Source of the DNA: JAHFOW01 sp964370795
GTDB lineage: Bacteria; Planctomycetota; Brocadiia; Brocadiales; Brocadiaceae
Direction of reading: 5' to 3'
DNA: 9,852 bases
NCBI GenBank assembly: GCA_964370795.1
Contig: CAYJME010000120.1
Location: 1 to 9,852 of the forward strand
Position numbers and translations under genes: made by a program. Of the stretch, positions 1 through 8,365 are shown in pieces. Below the pieces are notes generated by a model, which had not been told where the DNA came from, searched no databases, and saw only the letters and a program-made list of their open reading frames with translations. Every line of letters starts with the position of its first letter. Within the stretch, counting starts at the first letter, position 1.

Positions 1-57
1 GTTGACCTACCAATTTCTTCTAATTTGACAAATTTATAAATTTAAAGGCGTAATGTA

Positions 58-1809
58 ATGAACGTGTTGCTTCTCTTTCCACCGTCATGGCACCCCTCGC
101 AACCCTATCTTAGTTTACCCGCGTTAACAGGTTTTTTGAGAAGAAACACCGTTCACAATGTTGTCCAGAGAGACTTGAATATTGAGTTGCTGGATATCCT
201 TCTTACCAAAAAGACATGCAGTGAATTTTATCAGAGGATTGTCGGCAAGCTCAAGTCTCTGGACAAAATTGCTGGGGATACACGGAACAGCCAGGAAAAA
301 CGTCAGGCGCTGTTATATGCTGTGGAAACAATGCCAACACTTATGGACAAAATAGAACCGGCAAAAAACACTATGAGAACGAGGGATTTTTATGACCTTG
401 ACCGGTACATGGAGAGCGTCCATACCATCAACGAATCCCTTCAGATTATGAGCAGCCTGTATTACCCCTCTTCTATGACGGCGGTCAGCAACGATATGCG
501 GTACTCTGTATATTCATCCCAGGATATTTTCATGGCCTTGGATGATGACGAGGAAAATATCTTCCTTAACCTTTATAGAGATCATATCCTTTCTTCTATT
601 CTGGAAGCGTCACCCAATCTGGTCGGTATTTCCATTACCAATACCTCACAGATTATTCCGGGACTTACCCTTGCGAAATTAATAAAAGATCAAAATAAAG
701 AAATCCATATCACGGTCGGCGGTAGTGTTTTCACAAAACTCATTGAAAATATAAAAAACTTAGACAGACTCTTCTCGATAGTTGATAGCTTTATTGTTTT
801 TGAGGGTGAGCATGGCCTGTTGAACCTTATTGAACAACTGGATAATGGGCGGGACTTTAAAAAGGTACCCAATTTAATTTACCGGGAAAAGGGGGTTACG
901 AAGGTCAATGAGCCATTCTATGCAGAAGACTTGAATGCACTTCCAACACCTGACTTTGATGGTTTTCCTTTAAGGCTCTATTTTGCACCCGAGTCCGTTT
1001 TGCCGGTGCAGACATCGAGGGGATGCTATTATCGGAAGTGTACCTTTTGCAATTTGCATCTCGACCACAGAAATTTCCGATTGCGGAGCACGGAATTACT
1101 GATGAATGATATCCGAACCCTTTCTCAAAAATATAAGACGCCCTCCATCTTCTTTACGGACGAATCGGTTCCTATTAATAAGTTACGTGAGATATCTCAA
1201 TCTCTCATTAAGAATAAATGGAATATCAAATGGATGGGTGGCGTAAGGTTTGAAAAAAACCTCGATAGCGACCTGCTCAAAATGATGTCCACATCGGGCT
1301 GTCAAAAATTGGTATTTGGTCTGGAATCATATAATCAACGTGTTCTCGATATGATGAAAAAGGGAATCAAGGCCGATGTTGTAAAAAAGATACTCGACGA
1401 ATGCTTAAAGTGGGGAATCGCCTTTCACCTGTATACCATTGTTGGATTCCCAACAGAGACCAAAAAAGAGGCATTGGATACATTGGATTTTATACTCAAA
1501 AAGGATTTTTTAACTTCACCGGGATATTCCTGTTTACCATCTCTTTTCGGCATGGAAAAGGATTCTCCCATTACCCAAACACCGGCAGATTATGGGTTAC
1601 GGAAGATAATGTCGCCAAAAAATGAGGATTTGGGATTGGGATATTCATACGAAGTTGAACAGGGGATGTCGCCCGAAGAAGCTGAGAAGATGTATCATTA
1701 TGTCATAGGCAGGCTAAGCGAGGAATTATGCCCGTTTCCCTATAATTATTCCATGCCTGATGGGTTGTTATATATCAGCCACATAAAACAGAAATATGCT
1801 TTTATTTAA
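58..1809 (+). CDS. B12-binding-domain radical SAM protein
   Basis: A 583-residue class B-like radical SAM enzyme of unknown substrate. The N-terminus (MNVLLLFPP) and the region around residues 185-260 (PNLVGISITNTSQ, then VGG at 220-222, then FEGEHG) have the look of a Rossmann-type cobalamin-binding domain. The classical DxHxxG base-off motif is not evident, so B12 binding is likely but unproven. The radical SAM [4Fe-4S] motif is C323-x4-C328-x2-C331 in SRGCYYRKCTFC. This is one residue longer than the textbook CxxxCxxC spacing but is a spacing seen in cobalamin-type radical SAM proteins. GLES at 421-424 fits a later strand of the SAM barrel. The start at 58 is supported by AAAGG at 44-48 and by the conserved-looking N-terminus. 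Its last 14 bases overlap the following kinase gene, implying translational coupling. Members of this superfamily methylate or rearrange unreactive carbons in lipids, cofactors or peptides. Nothing here identifies the substrate, and no precursor peptide is visible nearby. Confidence 0.9.
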   Translation: MNVLLLFPPSWHPSQPYLSLPALTGFLRRNTVHNVVQRDLNIELLDILLTKKTCSEFYQRIVGKLKSLDKIAGDTRNSQEKRQALLYAVETMPTLMDKIEPAKNTMRTRDFYDLDRYMESVHTINESLQIMSSLYYPSSMTAVSNDMRYSVYSSQDIFMALDDDEENIFLNLYRDHILSSILEASPNLVGISITNTSQIIPGLTLAKLIKDQNKEIHITVGGSVFTKLIENIKNLDRLFSIVDSFIVFEGEHGLLNLIEQLDNGRDFKKVPNLIYREKGVTKVNEPFYAEDLNALPTPDFDGFPLRLYFAPESVLPVQTSRGCYYRKCTFCNLHLDHRNFRLRSTELLMNDIRTLSQKYKTPSIFFTDESVPINKLREISQSLIKNKWNIKWMGGVRFEKNLDSDLLKMMSTSGCQKLVFGLESYNQRVLDMMKKGIKADVVKKILDECLKWGIAFHLYTIVGFPTETKKEALDTLDFILKKDFLTSPGYSCLPSLFGMEKDSPITQTPADYGLRKIMSPKNEDLGLGYSYEVEQGMSPEEAEKMYHYVIGRLSEELCPFPYNYSMPDGLLYISHIKQKYAFI

Positions 1810-4800
1810 ATCAATTAAATATAAATTAATCCTGATATTTCTCCTCTGTTCATTTGTGCCACTTCTTCTGTTGCGCTTCGTGGCTTTTCCCAAGGCACAG
1901 AAAGACCTGGAAGAGGCATTGATACGAAACCTGGAAGGCGTAAAACAAAAACAGGCGGAAATCGTAAGGATGTGGTTTGATGAGAGAAGACACGATGCAA
2001 AGGTTATCAGTAAAAATATTTCTGCAGTTTTAGGTCAGAATGTAAACGAGCGGGTCAGAAATTTTCTCAAACTTCACGATTACATCGAGATGCTGAGGAG
2101 CGAATACGGGTATAAAGATGTATATATAACTTCACAGAATGGAAACGTGCTTGAAGCCACAGAAAAGAAATCGTTAGGTACCAATATTCTGGGATATGAC
2201 TATTGCAAAGAGGCGCTGAATGGAAACATTTTTGTGTCCAGAATTCAGCGTTATGCCAACGGCAAGGGGAAGGACAAAGGTAATGACTCTGACAATCCGG
2301 TAATGTTTTTCTCCGCCCCTCTTTTAGATGCCGACGGCCTTACTTTAGGGGCGCTTATTCTTAAAGTGGACACTCTCCATCTTAGTGAAATCATGAAATG
2401 CGTTGAACTGGGGAAAACCGGGGAAACATTTCTTATCAGCCGGGAGGGTTTTATGCTCACCGAGTCACGGTTTGCCGATACGATAAAAAACGCTGGTTTG
2501 ATCCAACGCAGGACTACCTGGGAACTAAGGGTAATAAATCCAAAAACAGGAAAGTTAACAGAAGGCGCCCAAAACTGCCTGAATGGTAAAGATGGATACG
2601 ATGCAAGCGGCTATATCAATTATGACGGCCGAAAGGTACTGGGGGCGTGGTGCTGGATTTCAGAATATGATTGCGGTTTGCTTGCGCAGATCGATATCCG
2701 TGAAGGGTATGGAGCGGCGCACAGTTTAGAAAAATTTGTTTTTTCCCTGTTGCTTGTATTGGCATTTCCTCTCGTACTGATTGCATTCTACTTCAGCAAA
2801 AGGATTTCTTATCCTCTTCTCAAAATAACAGAGGTAACCAGAAGGATTACTGGCGGAGATCTGGGACATCGGGTAGAAAAGAGCGGCAAGAAAGATGAAA
2901 TCGGCGAACTTGAGCGGGCATTTAACCTCATGGCAGATTCCTTAGAGGAAAAAACAATCAAGCTGAGAAATTACACAACAGACCTCGAAAATACGGTAAA
3001 AGAACGAACTCTTAAGCTCCAGGAGACAACGAATTTTTTAAATAGTATCCTTGCGGGTTCTACGGAATATTCAATTATTGCGGAAGATTTAAACGGCAAT
3101 ATCCTGGCATTCAATAAAGGAGCGAGCCTCATTTATGGTTATCTGCCGGAAGAGATGATCGGGATTGCCAACGTGAGATGCCTTCATGAAGAAGTGGATG
3201 TAAAGTCGGGAAAGGTAGACCAGATGCTTGAGATTGCCCGGAAAACAGGGCGGTACGAGGGAGAGGTAATGCGAAGAAGAAAAAACGGCAAGGTCTTTAC
3301 TGCCCATGTTACCTTTACCTTGAGGCGCGATGAGGATGGCCAGCCTATCGGCTTTGTTGTGATATCAAAAGATATTACTAAGGAAAAACTGGCTGCGCTG
3401 GAAAAAGAAATTGTAAACAATGTCAATAAGATACTCGCTTCAAGCCTGGATATCAAAGAGGTATATAAAACTGTTTACGCGGAATTAAAACGCATAATTA
3501 ATTTTACCTGGTTAGGCGTAGTCTATCTTGTCGAGGAAGATAAACTGATTGAAGATACCCATGTTGTAAACGGGATGTTGTTCTCCAAAGAGTGGCTGGA
3601 CACCAGTTTGTTATCTTCGCGTGAAACCGCACAGGGCATTGCCATTCAAACAGATGCCCCACTTTTTGTACCTGATACCCGGGAAGGATGGTATTCTAAC
3701 GACCGGAAACTGTCTGCAAAGGGTATACTTTCTTACCTGTGTTTTCCCTTAAAATCAAAAGGCACACCCATAGGGGCTATTACCTTAGGAAGCGAAAACA
3801 AAGGGGCTTTTACCGAAACGTACTTAAATTTACTCAACCAAATTACTCCCCAGTTAGCCATTGCAATTGAGAATACGCGGCTTTTTATGTCCATACGGGA
3901 ATCTGAAAAAAAGTATAGAGACCTTGTTGAAAACGCGACGGAAATGATTCATGAAATAAATCTTGACGGAACATTTATTAATGTGAACAGGACAGAGTTA
4001 AATAAGTTGGGATATTCCCTTGCCGAAATGAAACAGATGACACTTGAAGATATCGTACCCGGTGACCGCAGGGAAGAAATAAAGCGATTTATGAAGCGGA
4101 TTGTTGAATTGGGAAATAGCGAGCTGGAAACCATATTTCTGACAAAATCGGGAAAAGAAATCAACGTCGAAATCAATGGGACGTCTCTTTACCATAATAA
4201 AACGGGAGAGTGCATCTGTACAAGGGCATTTGTCAGGGATATTACCGAAAGAAAAAAGATGGAAGAACAGGTTCGCCGGTCTGAACGATTGGCGTCGATG
4301 GGTGAGCTTTCGGCGGGAATCGCTCATGAAATCAGAAATCCCCTCGGCGCTATATGCAATTCCGTGGGCATCCTGGACTCCCATTTAAAATTGACAGGCC
4401 AGGACAAGGATTTATTAGAAATGATTGTGGGACAATCCGAAAGGCTGGACAGGATTATCAGTGATTTCTTAACCTTTGCCCATCCACGAGAACCGTCATT
4501 TTCTTTACATGATATTCGGGAAGTAATAAAAAACACCTTATTTCTGCTGGAACAGGATAGCCGGTTTACCAATTCAATAGAAATAAAAAGGGTATATGAA
4601 AGCGTGCTCCCCAAAGTTTATATTGATACAGATCTTATACATCAAGTATTGTGGAATTTATTCGTAAATTCTCTGGATGCCTCGCCTCGTGGTGGACAGA
4701 TCAAGATAACCGTGAGAAAAACAACCCTGTTTTTAAGGGATGCCGTTGAGATCCTCATATCCGATACGGGGGGAGGGATACCGGCGCATGAACTGGACAA

Positions 4801-4978
4801 GATATTTGAACCATTTTATACGACAAAGTCCGATGGAACAGGGCTGGGTCTCGCCATGGCGCAGCAAATTATAGACGACCATGGCGGTACAATCGACGTG
4901 AAAAGCACGGAAGGCAAAGGTACGACCTTTTATATCAAACTGCCTGTAGGGAATGAAAAATTATATAATCCGGAATAA
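1796..4978 (+). CDS. Membrane sensor histidine kinase (Cache-HAMP-PAS-GAF-PAS-HisKA-HATPase)
   Basis: A 1060-residue inner-membrane histidine kinase. TM1 lies at about residues 10-29. A periplasmic region of about 280 residues follows, resembling a double Cache sensor (GKTGETFLISREG in its distal half). TM2 is at about 314-334, then HAMP at about 335-390 and a coiled linker. PAS1 is at about 413-530 (ending DITKEK), GAF at about 533-700 and PAS2 at about 702-825 (ending DITERKK). The HisKA H-box is GIAHEIRNPLG with phospho-acceptor H844. The ATPase domain shows the N-box N958 (NLFVNSLDA), the G1 box D990-TGGG and the G2 box GTGLGL at 1014-1019, so all catalytic motifs are intact. The ATG at 1796 lies inside the radical SAM gene and directly precedes the hydrophobic TM1, so this start is convincing. 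It has no receiver domain of its own; the response regulator 23 bases downstream is the obvious partner. Three sensory modules suggest several inputs are integrated. The ligand and any GAF or PAS cofactor cannot be read from the sequence. Confidence 0.95.
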   Translation: MLLFKSIKYKLILIFLLCSFVPLLLLRFVAFPKAQKDLEEALIRNLEGVKQKQAEIVRMWFDERRHDAKVISKNISAVLGQNVNERVRNFLKLHDYIEMLRSEYGYKDVYITSQNGNVLEATEKKSLGTNILGYDYCKEALNGNIFVSRIQRYANGKGKDKGNDSDNPVMFFSAPLLDADGLTLGALILKVDTLHLSEIMKCVELGKTGETFLISREGFMLTESRFADTIKNAGLIQRRTTWELRVINPKTGKLTEGAQNCLNGKDGYDASGYINYDGRKVLGAWCWISEYDCGLLAQIDIREGYGAAHSLEKFVFSLLLVLAFPLVLIAFYFSKRISYPLLKITEVTRRITGGDLGHRVEKSGKKDEIGELERAFNLMADSLEEKTIKLRNYTTDLENTVKERTLKLQETTNFLNSILAGSTEYSIIAEDLNGNILAFNKGASLIYGYLPEEMIGIANVRCLHEEVDVKSGKVDQMLEIARKTGRYEGEVMRRRKNGKVFTAHVTFTLRRDEDGQPIGFVVISKDITKEKLAALEKEIVNNVNKILASSLDIKEVYKTVYAELKRIINFTWLGVVYLVEEDKLIEDTHVVNGMLFSKEWLDTSLLSSRETAQGIAIQTDAPLFVPDTREGWYSNDRKLSAKGILSYLCFPLKSKGTPIGAITLGSENKGAFTETYLNLLNQITPQLAIAIENTRLFMSIRESEKKYRDLVENATEMIHEINLDGTFINVNRTELNKLGYSLAEMKQMTLEDIVPGDRREEIKRFMKRIVELGNSELETIFLTKSGKEINVEINGTSLYHNKTGECICTRAFVRDITERKKMEEQVRRSERLASMGELSAGIAHEIRNPLGAICNSVGILDSHLKLTGQDKDLLEMIVGQSERLDRIISDFLTFAHPREPSFSLHDIREVIKNTLFLLEQDSRFTNSIEIKRVYESVLPKVYIDTDLIHQVLWNLFVNSLDASPRGGQIKITVRKTTLFLRDAVEILISDTGGGIPAHELDKIFEPFYTTKSDGTGLGLAMAQQIIDDHGGTIDVKSTEGKGTTFYIKLPVGNEKLYNPE

Positions 4979-5001
4979 CTTTTAAAAGGATAAAAACCAC
5001 T

Positions 5002-6405
5002 ATGGAAGAAGGCAGAATTCTTGTCGTAGAAGACCAGGATGCAATGCGGGAGTCCCTTGTTATTGCATTTAGAGACGAGGGATATCAGGTCAATGACGCT
5101 GCAAGCGGTGAAGAAGCCATTCAAAAGTTGCAGAGTAACCCTGTGTACGACCTTGTGGTTACAGATTTAAAGATGAAGAAGGTCGATGGGCTGGAAGTGC
5201 TCAAAGTCGCCAAAACTGCAAATCCCTCTACAGAAGTGGTATTAATTACGGCTTATGGCACGATAAGCACCGCAGTTCAGGCGATTCGGGACGGCGCTTA
5301 TGATTATGTAACAAAACCCTTCCGCCATCAGGAAATCCTGAAGGTTGCCAAAAAGGCCATCGAAAAGAAAAGCCTGAAAGACAGGGTCAGGTATCTTGAA
5401 GGAGAAATCCGGGATAAATATAAATTTGAAGGTATTGTGGGTAATTCCAATGCCATCCTGGAGGTATTAAAGGTTACTTCTCATGTAAGCCGTACGGAAA
5501 GCACAGTCCTGATAACCGGTGAAAGTGGAACGGGAAAAGAGTTAATTGCCCGGGCAATTCATTACAACAGTCCCAGAAAAGACGGTCCATTCGTTGTCAT
5601 AAATTGTGGTGCGTTGCCTGAGAATTTACAGGAAAGCGAACTGTTTGGCCATATGAAAGGAGCTTTTACCGGGGCAATCCGAGATAAAGTAGGATTATTT
5701 CAACAGGCACAGAAGGGGACTATCTTTCTGGATGAGATCGGCGAGACGCTGCCATCCACGCAGGTAAAGTTGTTGCGATTTTTGCAGGATGGAGAAATTC
5801 GGCCTGTAGGTGGAAACAAGCCAATGTACGTAGACGCAAGAATCATTACCGCCACCAACGAAAACTTAGAAAAAGCGGTTGAAGAAGGACGATTTCGAAA
5901 GGATTTATTCTATCGAATTAACGTGATACGTATTCATTTGCCTCCTTTAAAAGAACGCCGGGAGGATATCCCCCTTCTCGTAGAATATTTTCTGGAAATT
6001 ATTTTGGATAAACTAAAAAGGGGCAAAAGGGTATTTTCAAAGGAAGCAATGCGTGCATTTACCAATTACGATTGGCCCGGAAATATCAGGGAGCTCCAGA
6101 ATATAATAGAAAGGGCTGTAGCATTATCCAAAAACGAGATCATAAATGCAGATGAACTCCCCATCCCAATAAATGAATTTACTTCACTTTCTGAAAATCC
6201 CATAGACGACAAGCGAAAATCATACATTGTCACAACCCTTGCGGAACAGGAAAAAAATGCCATCATAGAAGCGCTCAACAAATACGACGGTAATCAAACA
6301 AAGGTTTCACAAATATTGGGGATCTCCACAACTACCCTGTGGCGAAAGATTAAAAAATACAAAATCAAACCACAACATGAAATTATTGACAAGCCCGATA
6401 ATTAA
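5002..6405 (+). CDS. NtrC-family sigma-54-dependent response regulator
   Basis: A 467-residue cytoplasmic bacterial enhancer-binding protein, a usual length for the ZraR/AtoC/NtrC type. The receiver domain (1-120) has the acidic pair E10/D11, phospho-acceptor D55 (VVTDLKM), T83 and K105 (TKPF), so phosphorylation should work normally. The AAA+ domain (about 144-375) has Walker A GESGTGKE at 173-180, the sigma-54 contact loop GAFTGA at 220-225, Walker B FLDE with D244/E245, and a downstream RKDLFYRINV segment. The C-terminal Fis-type helix-turn-helix is at about 413-455 (KVSQILGISTTTLWRKIKKY). An intact GAFTGA means it should open sigma-54 promoters by ATP hydrolysis after phosphorylation by the kinase just upstream. 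The start at 5002 has AAAAGGA about 11 bases upstream and gives a complete receiver domain. It resembles ZraR/AtoC-like regulators, but the name cannot be fixed without knowing its targets. Confidence 0.97.
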   Translation: MEEGRILVVEDQDAMRESLVIAFRDEGYQVNDAASGEEAIQKLQSNPVYDLVVTDLKMKKVDGLEVLKVAKTANPSTEVVLITAYGTISTAVQAIRDGAYDYVTKPFRHQEILKVAKKAIEKKSLKDRVRYLEGEIRDKYKFEGIVGNSNAILEVLKVTSHVSRTESTVLITGESGTGKELIARAIHYNSPRKDGPFVVINCGALPENLQESELFGHMKGAFTGAIRDKVGLFQQAQKGTIFLDEIGETLPSTQVKLLRFLQDGEIRPVGGNKPMYVDARIITATNENLEKAVEEGRFRKDLFYRINVIRIHLPPLKERREDIPLLVEYFLEIILDKLKRGKRVFSKEAMRAFTNYDWPGNIRELQNIIERAVALSKNEIINADELPIPINEFTSLSENPIDDKRKSYIVTTLAEQEKNAIIEALNKYDGNQTKVSQILGISTTTLWRKIKKYKIKPQHEIIDKPDN

Positions 6406-6421
6406 TTTTTTCATTACTTCT

Positions 6422-6438
6422 GAGACCTCGGTAGTCTC
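6422..6438 (+). other. Small hairpin in the gap between regulator gene and Cys4 gene
   Basis: GAGAC (6422-6426) and GTCTC (6434-6438) form a perfect 5-bp stem with a 7-base loop in the 73-base gap. No T-run follows, so it is not a convincing intrinsic terminator. It could be an mRNA processing or stability element, or chance. The gap otherwise holds only the AAGGA of the next gene at 6463-6467. Confidence 0.3.
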
Positions 6439-6478
6439 GTGGCAAACTAACCACTACAAATTAAGGAAATGAGTAAGA

Positions 6479-6685
6479 ATGAACGACAAATTAGATGGTT
6501 TCTTTAACGATGACGGTACGGAAATCAATCCCAACCTGATTCCAAAACCTGACCTTTGTGTTACCTGTAAAAATGATGGCGACCCGGAAGAAGAGATCCT
6601 TTGTATCCTGACAAGGGCAGACCAGCAAGACGGGAAAGAATTTCAATGTTTTGCTTACGTCCCACAGGGTGGTGCGCATGAATAG
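6479..6685 (+). CDS. Four-cysteine small protein, function unknown
   Basis: A 68-residue acidic protein that I do not recognise as a named family. It has an Asp/Glu-rich N-terminus (DDGTEINP) followed by C27-x2-C30, C42 and C57. The segments PDLCVTC, ILCILTRADQ and EFQCFAY look like conserved short motifs rather than random sequence. The four cysteines suggest a zinc-ribbon-like or Fe-S-binding fold (inference). Translation is supported by AAGGA about 11 bases upstream of the ATG and by an 8-base overlap of its end with malQ, which implies translational coupling. There is no signal peptide or membrane segment. A minus-strand reading of the same DNA shows no recognisable protein. The role is open: possibly a metal-binding accessory or regulatory protein, or simply a neighbour of malQ. 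Confidence 0.75.
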   Translation: MNDKLDGFFNDDGTEINPNLIPKPDLCVTCKNDGDPEEEILCILTRADQQDGKEFQCFAYVPQGGAHE

Positions 6686-8174
6686 AAGATCGAGCGGTAT
6701 CTTGCTTCATATCACTTCCTTGCCGTCACCATACGGAATTGGCGACTTTGGCACAGGGGCGCATAAATTTGTGGATTTTCTTGCCGAAACGAAACAAGGT
6801 TTCTGGCAGATACTCCCTTTGAATCCCACTGATTCTGCACTAGGCAATTCACCCTACTACAGTCCGTCTGCCTTTGCAAGCAATACAATACTTATTAGTC
6901 CAGAACTTATGTTCCAGAGTGGCTTGCTTGAAAAAGGAGACTTGGATACGCCTCCGACATCACATGGAGACCGTGTTGATTACCATAAGGCAATTACCCA
7001 TAAAAAACAACTTTTTTGCCGGGCGTATGAACGGTTTAAAGGAAAAGCCGATACCTGTGAATATGAAAAATTCTGTAAGGAAAATTCATACTGGCTTGAA
7101 GATTTTGCACTGTTTGTTGCTTTGAAAGAGCACTTTCGCGGACAATTATGGAATCAGTGGCCATGGGAGATCTGTGACAGAAGGCCGGAAACGTTACAAT
7201 CATTAAAAAAACAGCATCGTGATAAAATTGAACTTGAAAAATTTCTCCAATTTATTTTTTCCCAGCAATGGTCTTCTCTTAAGGAATACAGCAATAATCG
7301 AGGTGTCCAGATCATTGGGGACATCCCGATTTATGTATGCTTCGACAGTGCCGATGTCTGGGCTCATCCTGATTTATTCAAACTGAATGAAAACAAACAG
7401 CCATTGTATGTGGCCGGAGTGCCGCCTGATTATTTCAGCGCCACCGGGCAGTACTGGGGCAACCACGTTTACCAATGGGAGCGATTGAAAGAGACAGGGT
7501 ATCAATGGTGGATTCAAAGGATACAACGCAATATAACACTTTTTGATATGATGCGCATAGACCACTTTCGCGGTTTTGTTGCATACTGGGAAATACCATC
7601 AACAGAGAGAACGGCAGTAAATGGACGCTGGGTTGAAGCACCGGCAGAAAACTTCATCACAACGCTTTTGAAACGTTTTTCACATCTTCCTTTTATTGCG
7701 GAAGACCTTGGAGTTATTACACCTGATGTGAAAGAAATCATACAACGATTCGGGTTCCCCGGAATGCGCATTCTGCTCTTTGCATTTGGCGGAGACCTTC
7801 CGACAAATCCTTATGCACCCCACAATTATATACGAAACTGTGTTGCATATACTGGTACTCATGACAACAACACCGTGAAAGGATGGTTCGAAAGGGAAGC
7901 TGCAAAAGAGGACAAAGAAAGGTTATATAGATACCTGGGGCGGGAAATCTCCGCCCTGGAAGTGAACGGGGAATTTGTCAGGATTGTCATGATGTCCTCT
8001 GCGAACCTTGTATTATTTCCCATGCAGGACATCCTCGGTCTCGGAGAAGAGGCCCGTATGAATCGCCCTTCCATCACAGAAGGTAATTGGACATGGCGAC
8101 TCTTATCCACACAAATAACACCTTCTCTGATACAGAAACTCAGGGATATGACCGAAATTTATGGAAGGGCATAA
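6678..8174 (+). CDS. malQ: 4-alpha-glucanotransferase (amylomaltase, disproportionating enzyme)
   Basis: A 498-residue GH77 enzyme that transfers alpha-1,4-glucan segments between maltodextrins. It acts in the cytoplasm in glycogen or maltodextrin turnover. Family signatures are clear: GILLHITSLPSPYGIGDFG at the N-terminus, nucleophile D295 in RIDHFRG, general acid/base E342 in FIAEDLG, and transition-state stabiliser D396 in GTHDNNT. The spacing matches the short bacterial/plant DPE1-type enzymes of about 500 residues. It lacks the N-terminal extension of the E. coli MalQ type. I chose the ATG at 6678 over an in-frame ATG at 6651: the protein family begins at RSSGILLH, AGGGTGG lies just upstream of 6678, and the 6651 start would overlap the small Cys4 gene by 35 bases. 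The chosen start still overlaps it by 8 bases. A probable terminator follows at 8202-8229. No glycogen synthase, phosphorylase or debranching gene is in the window. Confidence 0.96.
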   Translation: MNRRSSGILLHITSLPSPYGIGDFGTGAHKFVDFLAETKQGFWQILPLNPTDSALGNSPYYSPSAFASNTILISPELMFQSGLLEKGDLDTPPTSHGDRVDYHKAITHKKQLFCRAYERFKGKADTCEYEKFCKENSYWLEDFALFVALKEHFRGQLWNQWPWEICDRRPETLQSLKKQHRDKIELEKFLQFIFSQQWSSLKEYSNNRGVQIIGDIPIYVCFDSADVWAHPDLFKLNENKQPLYVAGVPPDYFSATGQYWGNHVYQWERLKETGYQWWIQRIQRNITLFDMMRIDHFRGFVAYWEIPSTERTAVNGRWVEAPAENFITTLLKRFSHLPFIAEDLGVITPDVKEIIQRFGFPGMRILLFAFGGDLPTNPYAPHNYIRNCVAYTGTHDNNTVKGWFEREAAKEDKERLYRYLGREISALEVNGEFVRIVMMSSANLVLFPMQDILGLGEEARMNRPSITEGNWTWRLLSTQITPSLIQKLRDMTEIYGRA

Positions 8175-8201
8175 ATAGTTGAGGGGTTGAAGGTTCAGCC
8201 T

Positions 8202-8229
8202 GGAGACTGCAATCGTATCTCCGTTTTTT
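8202..8229 (+). terminator. Probable intrinsic terminator of the malQ transcription unit
   Basis: GGAGA (8202-8206) pairs with TCTCC (8218-8222). Inside it TGC/GTA can extend the stem across a one-base bulge around an AATC loop. One G and then six T residues (8224-8229) follow. It sits 28 bases after the malQ stop, so it probably ends the plus-strand unit. The stem is modest, so termination may be partial. Confidence 0.5.
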
Positions 8230-8276
8230 CCTTCCCAATATCTTTTTTTTAAATTAGGCCTTACGGCGACTTTTTA

Positions 8277-8309
8277 TTTGTAAAGCGACGAGGCTCGTCG
8301 CTCTACAAA
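8277..8309. repeat. REP-like palindrome
   Basis: Arms of 16 bases, 8277-8292 and 8294-8309, surround a single central G. Fifteen of the 16 positions are complementary; the only mismatch is 8283/8303. The core is AGCGACGAG / CTCGTCGCT flanked by TTTGTA / TACAAA. It is GC-rich against an AT-rich intergenic background. Such elements are commonly dispersed palindromic repeats (REP or MITE-like) in environmental bacteria. Whether this one is repeated in the genome cannot be seen here. It could also act as a bidirectional terminator between malQ and the transposase gene, or as an insertion target for the neighbouring element. Confidence 0.7.
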
Positions 8310-8365
8310 CACAGCTTTGAAATTCCTATGCAAGCAAGTTCTGAGTAGACATTCTATATCAAGCC

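Noticed and set aside
1..39. Open reading frame ending at TAA 37-39 that could be the tail of an upstream gene
   Set aside because: Only 12 codons are visible and the stretch is AT-rich with stops in the other two frames as well. Nothing supports it as coding, so it is left as leader.
25..56. TTGACA at 25-30 with TAATGT at 51-56 as a promoter for the radical SAM gene
   Set aside because: The 20-base spacing is too long and the -10 match is poor; it would also place the start of transcription inside the gene.
3998..4384. 128-codon minus-strand open frame inside the kinase gene
   Set aside because: It lies opposite the PAS2 and HisKA coding sequence and has no recognisable motifs or ribosome site of note.
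6381..6411. AATTAT/ATAATT stem followed by T-run at the regulator's stop codon as a terminator
   Set aside because: The stem is entirely A/T with an 11-base loop, too weak for an intrinsic terminator.
6386..6414. TTGACA at 6386-6391 as an internal promoter for the Cys4-malQ pair
   Set aside because: At 17 bases spacing the -10 would be TTTCAT, a weak match, and the -35 lies within the regulator's coding end.
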